In this document: in pieces, positions 45,720-55,375 of the stretch
Layout of the letters: each line of letters begins with the position of its first letter
Position numbering within the stretch: position 1 is the stretch's first letter
Assembly: GCF_014196915.1 (NCBI RefSeq)
Contig: NZ_JACIEP010000007.1
Coordinates: 124,001-188,000 of the forward strand
Direction of reading: 5' to 3'
Origin: Dysgonomonas hofstadii
Lineage (GTDB): Bacteria; Bacteroidota; Bacteroidia; Bacteroidales; Dysgonomonadaceae
Length of the DNA stretch: 64,000 nt
The notes under the pieces: model-generated
The model's database searches: none
What the model was told of the DNA's origin: nothing
Seen by the model: the letters and a program-made list of their open reading frames with translations, nothing else
Made by a program: the position numbers and the translations under genes

Positions 45720-46532
45720 ATGATTAGAAAAATAACGTTGATAGCATCTATATTTCTGGCCACTTTGAGTCTGAATGCACAGAGTCAATGTCAGGTTAAT
45801 AATAAATATTTTCAGGCCGGAGAGCAACTGACTTACGACCTGTATTTCAAATGGGGGCTGGTTAATACGAAAGCAGGGATTTCTACATTAAGAACCGTCT
45901 CTCAGCGATATAACGGCCAAGATGCTTATAAAACGACATTGACTGCAAAATCCTCGGGGATGGTAGATAAGATGTTCAGTATTGATGATACGCTCTCTGC
46001 TTACTATACTAAACAGATTGTCCCTCTTGCGTTTTATAAAAATGCCGAAGAAGGAAAGAACCATACAATAGAGAATATGACATACACCTATAGCGGTAGT
46101 AAAGTGAATGTGCATACTAAAAGGGTAAGGGATGGCGAGCAAAAGTTCGACGAAACCATCACAGTAAACTCCTGTGTATATGATATGGTAAGTGTTGTAC
46201 TTTATGCCCGCACTCTTGATTATTCCAGCATGAAAAAAGGTGATGAAAAGCGTGTGGATTTTATTTCAGGTAAAAAGAAGTCCTACATGGTAATAGAACA
46301 TGGAGGAATAGAAGATGTGAAAGCAAATGATGATAAAAAATATAGTTGCATAAAACTTATTTTGAGTATACAATCCGAAGCTTTTGAAGATAAGGAAGAA
46401 TCGATGAAGGTATATATAACAAACGATGACAACCGCCTGCCTGTAAGACTCGATACAAAGCTAAATGTTGGTTCGACAAGAGCGATGCTGAAGAGTTATA
46501 GAGGAAATAAATACCCTGTCGCTGCAAAATAA
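45720..46532 (+). CDS. DUF3108 secreted protein
   Basis: 270 residues with signal MIRKITLIASIFLATLSLNAQ. The mature part matches DUF3108: YFQAGEQLTYDLYFKWGLVNTKAG, YKTTLTAKSSGMVDKMFSIDDT, VNSCVYDMVSVVLYAR and a final VRLDTKLNVGSTRAML. The fold is a periplasmic beta-barrel-like sandwich; its role is unknown. It is probably co-transcribed with the upstream lipoprotein gene and ends at a strong shared terminator. Confidence 0.88.
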   Translation: MIRKITLIASIFLATLSLNAQSQCQVNNKYFQAGEQLTYDLYFKWGLVNTKAGISTLRTVSQRYNGQDAYKTTLTAKSSGMVDKMFSIDDTLSAYYTKQIVPLAFYKNAEEGKNHTIENMTYTYSGSKVNVHTKRVRDGEQKFDETITVNSCVYDMVSVVLYARTLDYSSMKKGDEKRVDFISGKKKSYMVIEHGGIEDVKANDDKKYSCIKLILSIQSEAFEDKEESMKVYITNDDNRLPVRLDTKLNVGSTRAMLKSYRGNKYPVAAK

Positions 46533-46554
46533 AATACCTGTTTGGTAAATAATA

Positions 46555-46584
46555 AAAAGGGCAACTCATATGAGTTGCCCTTTT
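46555..46584 (+). terminator. Bidirectional terminator
   Basis: A perfect 30-base palindrome, AAAAGGGCAACTCAT with ATGAGTTGCCCTTTT. It serves the DUF3108 gene on the plus strand and fabI, which ends at 46603, on the minus strand. Confidence 0.92.
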
Positions 46585-46602
46585 CTATCCTAATATAGGA
46601 GA

Positions 46603-47421
46603 TTATTTCTTTTCGATATAATCATCTACCACAGCCTGAGTCAGTCCCATATTAGAGAATCCTCCATCGTGGAAAAGATTTTGCATAGTCACCTTGCGGG
46701 TAAGGTCTGAGAACATTACTATACAGTAGTCTGCACATTCTTCTGCATCGGCATTGCCCAGCGGAGACATTTTTTCGGCGAAATCAACGAATGCATTCAT
46801 GCCGTCAATTCCTTGTCCTGCGGTAGTCAGGGTTGGCGATTGTGAAATAGTATTCACACGCACCCCCTTGTCGCGACCGTATACATAACCGAAGCTGCGT
46901 GCGATAGATTCGAGCAGCGCTTTAGCATCGGCCATATCGTTGTAGCCTGTAAATGTGCGTTGGGCTGCGATATGAGTAAGCGCGAGTACAGAACCTCCTT
47001 CCGATATAGCATCCATTTCTTTTGCAATCTGTATCATTTTGTGGAATGAAATGGCCGAGATATTCAGCGTCCTGTCAAAGAACTCATAATTAAGATCATC
47101 ATAAGATCTATTGTGACGCATATTCATAGACATGCCTATTGAGTGCAGGACAAAGTCTATTTTTCCGCCAAGAGCCTCCATTGATTCTTCAAAAACTTTT
47201 TTCAGATCTTCTACATTAGTAGCATCGGCAGGTATAATTATAGTGTTCAGTTTTTCGGCTAAAGCCTTTGTGTCTCCCATTCTTATGGCCACGGGAGTGT
47301 TTGATAACGTGATCGTAGCTCCTTGCTCTACAGCTTTTTCCGCTACCTTCCAGGCAATAGATTTATCGTTGAGTGCACCAAATACAATTCCTCTTTTACC
47401 TTTTAATAAATTGTTACTCAT
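46603..47421 (-). CDS. fabI: Enoyl-ACP reductase (NADH), FabI
   Basis: 272 residues. The NAD site is KGKRGIVFGALNDKSIAWKVA. The HSIGMS segment and the catalytic Tyr/Lys pair (YNDMADAKALLESIAR, spacing Tyr-x6-Lys) are present. The C-terminal AEECADYCIVMFSDLTRKVTMQNLFHDGG is also typical. It completes each fatty-acid elongation cycle in the cytoplasm. A -7 promoter element is seen upstream. Confidence 0.95.
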   Translation of the reverse strand: MSNNLLKGKRGIVFGALNDKSIAWKVAEKAVEQGATITLSNTPVAIRMGDTKALAEKLNTIIIPADATNVEDLKKVFEESMEALGGKIDFVLHSIGMSMNMRHNRSYDDLNYEFFDRTLNISAISFHKMIQIAKEMDAISEGGSVLALTHIAAQRTFTGYNDMADAKALLESIARSFGYVYGRDKGVRVNTISQSPTLTTAGQGIDGMNAFVDFAEKMSPLGNADAEECADYCIVMFSDLTRKVTMQNLFHDGGFSNMGLTQAVVDDYIEKK

Positions 47422-47491
47422 TTTTACATTTATTAGGTGATTACCAGCTGTTTAAGTAAACAAACAGCAATTCAATACATAATTAATCGCA

Positions 47492-47499
47492 CAAAAGTA
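47492..47499 (-). promoter_or_regulatory. Putative -7 element of fabI
   Basis: Reads TACTTTTG on the minus strand, fitting TAnnTTTG, about 70 bases before the fabI ATG. Confidence 0.5.
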
Positions 47500-47551
47500 G
47501 TAAAAATGTGCAATAATTGAGGTGAAATGGATTTAAATTTACGGAAACTCC

Positions 47552-48427
47552 CTATTTTTCTTGTTTTTTACTTGTCATGATAACTAAAATCACGGCCATG
47601 ATGATCATACATAATCCAAACAGGCTATTCCATCCGAATGGTTCATAGAAATGAAATACTCCGATAGTAGTGGCGGTAAGTGGTTCGAGTGAACCTAGAA
47701 TGGATGTGATGGTGGAGCCTGCATATTTTACTGCTGCAACCAGTGCAACATTAGACAGCACTGTGGCAAAAATGGCTAGTCCGATAAGGTTGTATAATGA
47801 AGTCGTATTTGGTATTATCTCGATGCCTGTCGTTGAGTAAGAGAATACCGAAAATATAAATGTGCCGAACAACATTACATAGAAGGTTATAACCTCGGGT
47901 TCCAGTTTGCAAAGGCTGGGTTTGTTTAGTTCTACAATATAGATAGAATAGGTAAATACAGTCAGCAATACGGCCAGTAATCCCTTCGTGCTGATAAATC
48001 CCGAATCGTTCCAGCAGAGAAGAGCCACACCGGTAAGAGATAATACGGCTGCTATCAAAAGATTCCGTGATAGTTTTTCCTTGTAAAATATGATCATCAT
48101 GCCGGCTACTACTACGGGGTAGAGAAAGTGAATAGTAGTTGATACACCGCTCGAAATATAGCTATAAGAATATATCAACCCCATTGAGGTTATAGTATAT
48201 AGCATGCCTAAAACGAAGAGGAGCATAGCTGTCTTGTGGGAAATACGGAATTCTTTTTTTCGGATAAAACAAATAATTCCCAGCAGTATGGTAGCGAACA
48301 GGCAGCGATAGAATAGAATGGAAGGGATATGCATCCCCTCTTTCATCAGGGGGATAGAAAAAAAGGCTATCAACCCGAATGTAGCCGAAGAAATAAGTGC
48401 CAGTATAATTCCTTTTGCCTTGTCCAT
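47552..48427 (-). CDS. EamA/DMT-family transporter
   Basis: 291 residues from the ATG at 48427. Ten transmembrane helices in two EamA halves are expected: AKGIILALISSATFGLIAFFSI at the start, a THFLYPVVVAGMMI-like segment and SLTGVALL in the first half, and LEPLTATTIGVFHFYE in the second. It exports or imports small metabolites such as amino acids or nucleotides; the substrate is unknown. A 27-bp repeat unit lies directly upstream. Confidence 0.9.
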   Translation of the reverse strand: MDKAKGIILALISSATFGLIAFFSIPLMKEGMHIPSILFYRCLFATILLGIICFIRKKEFRISHKTAMLLFVLGMLYTITSMGLIYSYSYISSGVSTTIHFLYPVVVAGMMIIFYKEKLSRNLLIAAVLSLTGVALLCWNDSGFISTKGLLAVLLTVFTYSIYIVELNKPSLCKLEPEVITFYVMLFGTFIFSVFSYSTTGIEIIPNTTSLYNLIGLAIFATVLSNVALVAAVKYAGSTITSILGSLEPLTATTIGVFHFYEPFGWNSLFGLCMIIMAVILVIMTSKKQEK

Positions 48428-48453
48428 ATCCGGTTTATATGAATGTGTAATCA

Positions 48454-48628
48454 AAAAGTTGACAAAGTTGACGCATATTTTAATTTTTTAGATTCCCTAA
48501 TCTCCGAAGGAGGAGTCACCCTCCTCGCAAGATAGGTTGGAGGGACTTCTTTTTCATTAGCACATCGGCATATTATCATATTTGCTCATTGTTTATCCTA
48601 TTGATAAAGCTCTCAAAGAAAAATGCAG
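48454..48628. repeat. Repeat units shared with 19458-19735
   Basis: The 27-bp unit at 48454-48480 is identical to 19458-19484. The segment 48557-48628 (CACATCGGCATATTAT and AAAGCTCTCAAAGAAAAATG) is similar to 19661-19727. Confidence 0.75.
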
Positions 48629-48635
48629 ATACATT

Positions 48636-48805
48636 AGAGTTTATATTCAATAAAAGAGTAAGATACATGTTTTTAGGCGTTTTAGTTGCCACGACTTTTA
48701 AGTCGTGGATAATAATACAGATAGACCATTATCCTCCAGCTAAAGCAGGAGGCTATTAAATCACAGGGAATAAACCATATATAACCTTATTGAATATAAA
48801 CTCTA
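48636..48805. mobile_element. MITE-like element, 170 bp
   Basis: TAGAGTTTATATTCAATAA at 48636-48654 and its exact reverse complement at 48787-48805 bound the element. Inside are two hairpins: CCACGACTT with AAGTCGTGG (48689-48708) and CCTCC with GGAGG (48733-48752). No gene is inside. The inner hairpins resemble sequences near IS200/IS605-type or REP-associated elements, by recollection. No clear target-site duplication was seen. Confidence 0.65.
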
Positions 48806-48948
48806 TTATACATTTTTCTTCTGTTATTGTTAATCCATCTGCTGATTAACTTCATTTATAAACAGGCGCAAAGATATTGAATATTTGCTGTTTTGATCTT
48901 TAAAACTTGTTTTGTTGAGTAAAAAGAGAATTGTTGCAAATTATTTTA

Positions 48949-48956
48949 TATTTTTG
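48949..48956 (+). promoter_or_regulatory. Putative -7 element of tRNA-Arg
   Basis: TATTTTTG fits TAnnTTTG and lies ten bases before the tRNA. Confidence 0.65.
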
Positions 48957-48966
48957 TGCCGTCTAC

Positions 48967-49038
48967 GGACCCGTAGTTTAATGGATAAAATAAAGGATTC
49001 CGGTTCCTTCGATGTGGGTTCGATTCCCGCCGGGTTCA
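48967..49038 (+). tRNA. tRNA-Arg (anticodon CCG)
   Basis: A complete cloverleaf folds: acceptor GGACCCG with CGGGTTC, D stem GTTT/AAAT, anticodon stem AAGGA/TCCTT with loop TTCCGGT, and T stem GTGGG/CCCGC with TTCGATT loop. The anticodon CCG reads CGG arginine codons. The discriminator is A, and CCA is not encoded. A terminator follows at once. Confidence 0.95.
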
Positions 49039-49040
49039 CT

Positions 49041-49068
49041 AAAGGCTGTCAACTTGATAGCCTTTTTA
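49041..49068 (+). terminator. Terminator of tRNA-Arg
   Basis: AAAGGCT..TCA pairs with TGA..AGCCTTT, followed by T bases. Confidence 0.85.
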
Positions 49069-49117
49069 TAATAGTAGCAAATAGTGGAATATAAGATTGC
49101 AAAAAAGCAAGGGGTGG

Positions 49118-50314
49118 CTATAATTTGTAGTCGAATTTCAGTATACTCCCGGTAGCCTGGCTAAGATCATCAGTCTCACAACCTAACCCAAAATAAAATG
49201 TGCCATTGAGGTATTCAAACGAGCGTGCAAATGTCTCGGTAGTGAAACCAAATAATTCTTTCCATTGTACTGTATCCATGGAGAGATCAGAAGTTAGTAT
49301 TACTGTATTATAATATGTACCATCTCCTTTTTGTTTAGATAAAAGAACTATCAGATAATTGCCCTTTACCAGTATGTCGCGAGGTAACGTGTTTTCAGAA
49401 AGCTTATAACGCATTACATTTTGTGTGTTTTTAGCATATCGCAATGCTAATGGTAAATATTGATGGTCGTTATCATCGACACCAACAATGTAAACCGTAT
49501 ATTCTCCAAAAACGACAGGTCGTTCTATACGCCTTCCTTTTTCACCGTCAAATAATGCTGTTGCTTCTGCACTGTCAATAATCTGGTGGAAAATATTTCC
49601 ATTTCCGGTATAAATTGTCGGATATGTATAAGATGCACGTAGCTGTCCGGAAAAAGGGAAAAGGGAATAAACCCGGCTTGAGTTAGCGAGGAGTAGATTC
49701 TTGTCGTTTGTATAATCGGCGTTTTTCCATGTCAGCCCATCGTCATCAGATACTTGGATGTTTTTAGAAGGTGATTGAGGACCTGTTACAGCAAAAAGTT
49801 TATTATCCCATTTATATATATCATAAACATGAATTGCGTTAGGAATAGTACGGTATTTTACCCATTTATTTCCTTCCAATCGGTAAAAGTTACCATAATC
49901 CCAGGATTCACGGGCATCATGTCCCGGAATATAGAGTTGATTATCAAATTCTCTGATTCTGTGAATCTGTTCGTCGTCTACGGTATATTCCTTGATAAAA
50001 CTTTGTGAAACTATATCATAAGCCCATAGATCGGCAAGTCCGGCATTAGCAGCCGGAGCTGAATTAGAAGAGTTTCCTCCACCAAAATAAATCTTGTTGT
50101 CATATGCATGCATGTCCCAAATGTTACGTGCATAGACTCTTGGTGTATTATCTGCATATCTTGCCGATAAGGGATTTCCAAGTAACGAAACTTGTCCGGT
50201 TACATCGCCGAGTTCCAATAAGACGGATTTTTCTACATCATCATCTGTTTGAGAGCAACCAATTGCCGCAAATAGCAACAAAAAGATTAACGAGCGATAT
50301 TTGTAAAATGTCAT
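49118..50314 (-). CDS. Lipoprotein with predicted beta-propeller, 398 aa
   Basis: Lipoprotein signal with Cys20 in LLLFAAIGCSQ. The mature part has repeated beta blades with segments such as DMHAYDNKIYFGGG, RIREFDNQLYIPGHD, DIYKWDNKLFAVTG and FEYLNGTFYFGLG, which indicate a beta-propeller. A VSDDDGLTWKNADY strand resembles the Asp-box of sialidase-like folds. No catalytic residues were identified. The gene stands alone; function unknown. Confidence 0.78.
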   Translation of the reverse strand: MTFYKYRSLIFLLLFAAIGCSQTDDDVEKSVLLELGDVTGQVSLLGNPLSARYADNTPRVYARNIWDMHAYDNKIYFGGGNSSNSAPAANAGLADLWAYDIVSQSFIKEYTVDDEQIHRIREFDNQLYIPGHDARESWDYGNFYRLEGNKWVKYRTIPNAIHVYDIYKWDNKLFAVTGPQSPSKNIQVSDDDGLTWKNADYTNDKNLLLANSSRVYSLFPFSGQLRASYTYPTIYTGNGNIFHQIIDSAEATALFDGEKGRRIERPVVFGEYTVYIVGVDDNDHQYLPLALRYAKNTQNVMRYKLSENTLPRDILVKGNYLIVLLSKQKGDGTYYNTVILTSDLSMDTVQWKELFGFTTETFARSFEYLNGTFYFGLGCETDDLSQATGSILKFDYKL

Positions 50315-50643
50315 ATTATGAAAGATTGTGTTTTAAAGATACCATCTGAAAACAGCCGCTAAATAGTTTGTACAAACATAGTAGTTTTCATTATTTCTTA
50401 CAAATAAATATGCTAAGGGGTGCGAAAAAGAATGATAAACGCGCATAGTATGCGAAAAAAGAGACTTTTCCCAAATGTAGAAGCAACTCCATTGTTAAAA
50501 TTCCCCTTTAATACATTCTATTCTCAATTTATATAAACGATAAAACCTCAATTGTCATTATATTTTTTAACTTTGCGGGGTTATTCACAACACTAAAATA
50601 AATCATTGTATTAAGAAATAATAAGTCTGAAGATAGGTTGATA
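50315..50643. other. Divergent intergenic region
   Basis: No gene found. AT-rich, holding the lysS promoter at its right end. Confidence 0.5.
50568..50575 (+). promoter_or_regulatory. Putative -7 element of lysS
   Basis: TAACTTTG fits TAnnTTTG exactly and lies about 69 bases before the lysS ATG. Confidence 0.65.
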
Positions 50644-52371
50644 ATGAATATATTGGAATTAAGCGAACAGGAAATCATTCGCAGACAAAGTTTGGAAGAA
50701 CTCAGAAAATTAGGAGTAGAACCTTACCCGGCAGCATTATACGAAGTAAATGCGTATTCTACAGAGATAAGAGAGAATTTTAAAGATGAAGCGGATAAAC
50801 GCTATGTCTCAATAGCCGGACGTATTATGAGCCGTCGCATCATGGGTAAAGCCTCGTTTATGGAGCTACAGGATGCCGAAGGCCGTATTCAGGTATATAT
50901 TTCCCGCGATGATCTGTGTCCCGGAGACGATAAGGAATTATACAATACTATATTCAAACGACTGCTCGATATCGGTGATTTTGTTGGGATAAAAGGCTTT
51001 GTATTCCGTACCCAGATGGGAGAGATCTCTGTTCATGCCGAGGAATTGACTGTTCTGGGCAAATCGCTTCGCCCGCTTCCTGTTGTAAAGGTGAAAGACG
51101 GAGTGACCTACGATGGATTCACTGATCCGGAACAACGTTATCGTCAGCGTTATGTTGACTTGATAGTAAATGACGGAGTAAAAGATACTTTTATAAAACG
51201 CACAAAAGTATTTAATTCCATGCGTGAGTTTTTGAATGGTCACGGATATATAGAAGTGGATACTCCCGTGCTTCAAAGCATACCCGGAGGAGCCACAGCC
51301 CGTCCGTTTATCACACATCATAATGCGTTGGATATTCCTTTGTATCTGCGTATTGCCAACGAACTTTATCTGAAACGCCTTATTGTAGGCGGATTTGATG
51401 GTGTATACGAATTTAGCCGTAATTTCCGTAACGAAGGTATGGACAGGACGCACAATCCTGAATTTACAGTTATGGAGTTTTACGCTGCATACAAAGACTA
51501 CAACTGGATGATGGATTTTACTGAGCGTATGCTCGAAAAAATCTGCATGGATGTGCATGGTACTACCGAGGTGAAAATGGGAGAAAATCTCATCAACTAT
51601 AAAGCTCCATACCCTCGTGTTACCATGATCGACTCTATTAAACATTTCACAGGTGTAGACATCAGCGGAATGGATGAAAATCAGCTTCGTGATGTTTGTA
51701 AGAAACTAGGAGTGGAGCAGGATGAAACAATGGGTAAAGGCAAGTTGATAGATGCTATCTTCGGAGATAAATGTGAAGGTAACTATATACAGCCAACTTT
51801 TATTATTGACTATCCGGTCGAAATGTCTCCTCTTACTAAAAAACACAGGAATAACCCCGAACTGACCGAGCGCTTCGAACTGATGGTAAACGGTAAAGAA
51901 TTAGCAAATGCTTATTCCGAATTGAATGACCCGATTGATCAACGTGCCCGTTTCGAAGACCAGTTGAAACTTTCTGAAAAAGGAGACGATGAAGCCATGT
52001 TTATCGATCAGGATTTTCTGCGTGCCTTGGAGTATGGTATGCCTCCTACAAGTGGTATCGGTATCGGTATGGATCGACTGGTGATGTTCATGACCGGACA
52101 GGAAAGTATACAGGAAGTGATGTTCTTTCCGCAAATGCGTCCTGAAAAAGTGACTAAAAAAGATCCGGCAAGCAAATATGCAGAACTTGGTATCGCTGAA
52201 GACCTTGTACCTGTGATTCAGAAAGCAGGTTACTTTACACTTGAAGATATAAAGGAAGGTAAAGCACAGAAAATAAGACAAGACCTGGGTGAAGTCAACA
52301 AAAAATATAAATTGGAACTGGCTTTACCTTCAGTGGATGATATAGAAGGCTGGATAAAAAAGCTCAATTGA
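50644..52371 (+). CDS. lysS: Lysyl-tRNA synthetase (class II)
   Basis: 575 residues from ATG 50644. The N-terminal OB fold ([20 protein letters not shown]) binds the anticodon. Class II motif 2 is [20 protein letters not shown], and motif 3 is [17 protein letters not shown]-terminal extension of about 70 residues ([19 protein letters not shown]) looks like a small helical domain found in Bacteroidetes LysS. It charges tRNA-Lys. The gpsA gene follows after 23 bases. Confidence 0.96.
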   Translation: MNILELSEQEIIRRQSLEELRKLGVEPYPAALYEVNAYSTEIRENFKDEADKRYVSIAGRIMSRRIMGKASFMELQDAEGRIQVYISRDDLCPGDDKELYNTIFKRLLDIGDFVGIKGFVFRTQMGEISVHAEELTVLGKSLRPLPVVKVKDGVTYDGFTDPEQRYRQRYVDLIVNDGVKDTFIKRTKVFNSMREFLNGHGYIEVDTPVLQSIPGGATARPFITHHNALDIPLYLRIANELYLKRLIVGGFDGVYEFSRNFRNEGMDRTHNPEFTVMEFYAAYKDYNWMMDFTERMLEKICMDVHGTTEVKMGENLINYKAPYPRVTMIDSIKHFTGVDISGMDENQLRDVCKKLGVEQDETMGKGKLIDAIFGDKCEGNYIQPTFIIDYPVEMSPLTKKHRNNPELTERFELMVNGKELANAYSELNDPIDQRARFEDQLKLSEKGDDEAMFIDQDFLRALEYGMPPTSGIGIGMDRLVMFMTGQESIQEVMFFPQMRPEKVTKKDPASKYAELGIAEDLVPVIQKAGYFTLEDIKEGKAQKIRQDLGEVNKKYKLELALPSVDDIEGWIKKLN

Positions 52372-52394
52372 TTTATTGTTAAACGAATATAATT

Positions 52395-53393
52395 ATGGCT
52401 TTTCCCGGTAAAATAGGAGTTCTTGGAGGTGGAACATGGGCCACGGCTTTAGCAAAAATAATGCTGAACCATGAAAAGCATATCAACTGGTATATGCGTC
52501 GTCCCGAGCAAATAGAGGATTTTAAGAAAACGGGACACAATCCATCCTATCTTTCCAATGTGGAATTCAATCTGGACAGGATAACATTCTACTCAGATAT
52601 AACACAGATATTCGAAGACTCGGATACGCTTATTTTTGCCGTTCCATCGCCTTTTCTTAAGGGACATCTGGAGAAACTGGATAGAAGGATCGATGATAAA
52701 TTCATAATTTCTGCTATAAAAGGAATTGTTCCTCCCGATAATCTACTTATTACGGATTATCTACACAGATACTATAATGTTCCGTCAGAAAATATGGCTA
52801 TTGTGGGAGGGCCTTGTCATGCGGAAGAGATCGCATTGGAGCGCCTGACTTATCCTACGATTGCATGCCCTGATATTGAAAAAGCCCGTGTTATAGCCGA
52901 AGTATTCAATAATCGTTTTGTTAAAGCCTCTGTTTCCAGCGATGTTGTGGGAATCGAGCTTGCAGCCGTATTGAAGAATGTATATGCTATTGCCTCCGGG
53001 ATATGTCATGGATTGAAATATGGGGATAACTTTCAGGCGGTACTTGTGTCGAATGCCATATCCGAAATGGAACGCTTTGTTGATACGGTTTCGCCTATAA
53101 AAAGGAATATACAGGATTCTGCCTATCTGGGTGATTTGCTGGTTACATGTTATTCCAGTTTCAGCCGTAACCGTACATTCGGATCGATGATAGGAAAGGG
53201 TTATTCTGTGAAATCGGCACAAATAGAGATGGAAATGATCGCCGAAGGGTATTACGGTACGAAATGTATTCGTGAAATGAATGAAAAATACAATGTTCAT
53301 ATCCCTGTTGCCGATATGGTTTATCGTGTGTTGTATGAAGGAGCTTCTGCCCGTGAAGAAATAAAAATATTAAGAGAACAGATACTAAAATAA
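52395..53393 (+). CDS. gpsA: Glycerol-3-phosphate dehydrogenase (NAD(P)+)
   Basis: 332 residues. Nucleotide site GVLGGGTWATALAKI, then FAVPSPFL, AIKGI, IVGGPCHAEEI and the catalytic Lys in ELAAVLKNVYAIASGI. It makes sn-glycerol 3-phosphate for phospholipids. The gene probably shares a transcript with lysS and the following small lipoprotein. Confidence 0.95.
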   Translation: MAFPGKIGVLGGGTWATALAKIMLNHEKHINWYMRRPEQIEDFKKTGHNPSYLSNVEFNLDRITFYSDITQIFEDSDTLIFAVPSPFLKGHLEKLDRRIDDKFIISAIKGIVPPDNLLITDYLHRYYNVPSENMAIVGGPCHAEEIALERLTYPTIACPDIEKARVIAEVFNNRFVKASVSSDVVGIELAAVLKNVYAIASGICHGLKYGDNFQAVLVSNAISEMERFVDTVSPIKRNIQDSAYLGDLLVTCYSSFSRNRTFGSMIGKGYSVKSAQIEMEMIAEGYYGTKCIREMNEKYNVHIPVADMVYRVLYEGASAREEIKILREQILK

Positions 53394-53418
53394 ATGTGTA
53401 ATAATGAACAGGAAGTAA

Positions 53419-53916
53419 ATGTGGAAAATAATTGCTATCGTATTGACAATTAGTGTTCTGTGCTGTTGTAATAGTAGTGCTCAAAAAAATGATTCGAAAA
53501 AGCAAAATACTCAGGTTCAGGATACAGTGAATGAATATAATAGAAGGCATTTGAAAGAATATGTTAGAAAAAACATAAACAAAGAATATAATTCTATAAG
53601 TGTCTTGTTTGAGAATGAAATAGATAAAGTACTCACCATTGGACAAAAAATAGAAGAGATTGATAATAAAGCCTATATGAATGGTTATAATTGGGATGTA
53701 CTCTTCAATTATTATCTGGCAAAGAATTATCCTGATATACTAGTCGGTTTGGAAAGTGATCCCGAAGCCGGTTGTTATATTGCTTCTTATAAACTAAATG
53801 AAGAAAATGAAGTTCGTGCTGATAAATTTATTGAAATAATTAAATCTCTTATCGAAAATGAAGAAGAACTATATCGTATTGTAAGAGAAGAAGGAAATAA
53901 CATAGAGTGGGATTAA
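53419..53916 (+). CDS. Imm51-like lipoprotein
   Basis: 165 residues. Lipoprotein signal MWKIIAIVLTISVLCCCNSSAQ. The mature C-terminal part has AYMNGYNWDVLFNYYLAKNY and GLESDPEAGCYIASY, which recall the immunity-protein family Imm51 (GYxWe...DPEAG pattern). This is from memory and needs a profile search. Imm51 proteins protect against polymorphic toxins, but none is coded here, and a lipid-anchored orphan between gpsA and pgi is unusual. It may instead have an envelope role. Confidence 0.6.
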   Translation: MWKIIAIVLTISVLCCCNSSAQKNDSKKQNTQVQDTVNEYNRRHLKEYVRKNINKEYNSISVLFENEIDKVLTIGQKIEEIDNKAYMNGYNWDVLFNYYLAKNYPDILVGLESDPEAGCYIASYKLNEENEVRADKFIEIIKSLIENEEELYRIVREEGNNIEWD

Positions 53917-53946
53917 TTTTATAAAATATTATTAATATAAAGAACA

Positions 53947-55293
53947 ATGGAAAAGGTTATCAAATTAGACATCAGCAAAACATTAGGCTTTATTAGTCAG
54001 TCCGATGTTAACGGACAAGCCACCCTGGCTAAAAAATGCAATGAAACTTTGCACAACGGTTCGGGTAAGGGGAATGATTTCCTTGGCTGGTTAAATCTTC
54101 CTTCTTCAATAACAGAAGATCAACTGGCAGATATTGAAAATACGGCAAAAGCCCTCCGCGCAAAATGTGATGTGATCGTTTTAGTTGGTATCGGAGGTAG
54201 TTATCTTGGTTCGAAAGCCGTGATAGATTCTCTGTCCAATTATTTCGACTGGTTGCAGGCTGACCGTAAAAATCCGGTAATCCTTTACGCAGGAAATAAT
54301 ATAGGTGAAGATTATCTAGTAGAATTACTGGCATACCTGAAAGGAAAATCTTTCGGTATCATTAATATATCCAAATCGGGAACAACAACAGAACCGGCTC
54401 TCGCTTTCCGTATTTTGAAAGCTGAATTGGAGAAAGCTGTAGGTAAAGAAGAGGCTAAAAACCGTATTGTAGCCATTACCGATGCTGCACGTGGTGCATT
54501 ATTCACTTTGGCAACGAAAGAAGGATTCAAGAAATATGTAATTCCTGATAATGTGGGTGGCCGTTACTCTGTGCTTACTCCGGTGGGACTTCTTCCTATC
54601 GCTTTGGCCGGAATTGATATCCGCCAGTTAGTTGCTGGAGCGGTTTACATGGAAAAGGAGACGGCTCCGGGCGTACCTTTCGAAAAGAATATAGCGGAGA
54701 TATATGCCGTTACACGTAACGAACTATATAAAAAGGGTAAGAAAATAGAAATCCTTGCCAATTTCAATCCAAAACTTCACTACATCGCCGAATGGTGGAA
54801 ACAGCTTTACGGTGAAAGTGAAGGAAAAGAAAACAAGGGTATCTTCAACGCTTCGGTTGATTTTACTGCCGACCTGCACTCTATGGGGCAATGGATTCAA
54901 GAGGGAGAACGCTCGATCTTCGAAACAGTGATTTCTGTGGCTCAGCCGAATGAAACGCTTACAGTTCCTACAGATGAAGAAAATCTTGACGGATTGAACT
55001 TCCTTGCTGGGAAACGTGTGGATTTCGTAAATAAAATGGCCGAATTGGGTACGCAAATGGCACATATCGATGGCGGTGTTCCAAATATTAAAATAGAAAT
55101 ACCAAAACTCGATGCTTATAGTATCGGTCAATTGCTTTACTTCTTTGAAAAAGCTTGCGGTATCAGCGGTTATATTTTAGGAGTAAATCCATTCGATCAG
55201 CCGGGTGTAGAGGCTTATAAGAAAAATATGTTTGCTCTGCTTGACAAACCTGGATTTGAAAAAGAAAGTGAAGAAATTAAGAAACGCATATAA
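53947..55293 (+). CDS. pgi: Glucose-6-phosphate isomerase
   Basis: 448 residues, the short bacterial form. Conserved parts are [46 protein letters not shown] and the catalytic Glu segment [14 protein letters not shown]. It interconverts glucose 6-phosphate and fructose 6-phosphate. A structured region separates it from rlmN. Confidence 0.96.
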   Translation: MEKVIKLDISKTLGFISQSDVNGQATLAKKCNETLHNGSGKGNDFLGWLNLPSSITEDQLADIENTAKALRAKCDVIVLVGIGGSYLGSKAVIDSLSNYFDWLQADRKNPVILYAGNNIGEDYLVELLAYLKGKSFGIINISKSGTTTEPALAFRILKAELEKAVGKEEAKNRIVAITDAARGALFTLATKEGFKKYVIPDNVGGRYSVLTPVGLLPIALAGIDIRQLVAGAVYMEKETAPGVPFEKNIAEIYAVTRNELYKKGKKIEILANFNPKLHYIAEWWKQLYGESEGKENKGIFNASVDFTADLHSMGQWIQEGERSIFETVISVAQPNETLTVPTDEENLDGLNFLAGKRVDFVNKMAELGTQMAHIDGGVPNIKIEIPKLDAYSIGQLLYFFEKACGISGYILGVNPFDQPGVEAYKKNMFALLDKPGFEKESEEIKKRI

Positions 55294-55300
55294 ATAGAAT

Positions 55301-55371
55301 GCGAGATACAAGGTACGGGTAGACAAGACATATTTTCTAACTCGTATCTTGTACCTCGTTTACCCGTCTAC
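55301..55371 (+). other. Long stem with possible pseudoknot between pgi and rlmN
   Basis: GCGAGATACAAGGTAC (55301-55316) pairs with GTATCTTGTACCTCGT (55344-55359), with one mismatch and two G-U pairs. The loop start GGGTA (55317-55321) can pair with TACCC (55361-55365) downstream, giving an H-type pseudoknot. It ends five bases before the rlmN ATG. There is no T-run, so it is not a classic terminator. Confidence 0.55.
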
Positions 55372-55375
55372 TTTA

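Noticed and set aside
48912-49094. 60-aa plus-strand frame over the tRNA
   Set aside because: It covers tRNA-Arg and its terminator, which are well supported.
50938-51645. 235-aa minus-strand frame
   Set aside because: Antisense shadow of lysS without family features or signals.
55349-55375. Upstream TTG start for rlmN
   Set aside because: The added residues lie in the stem-loop and are not part of the family.
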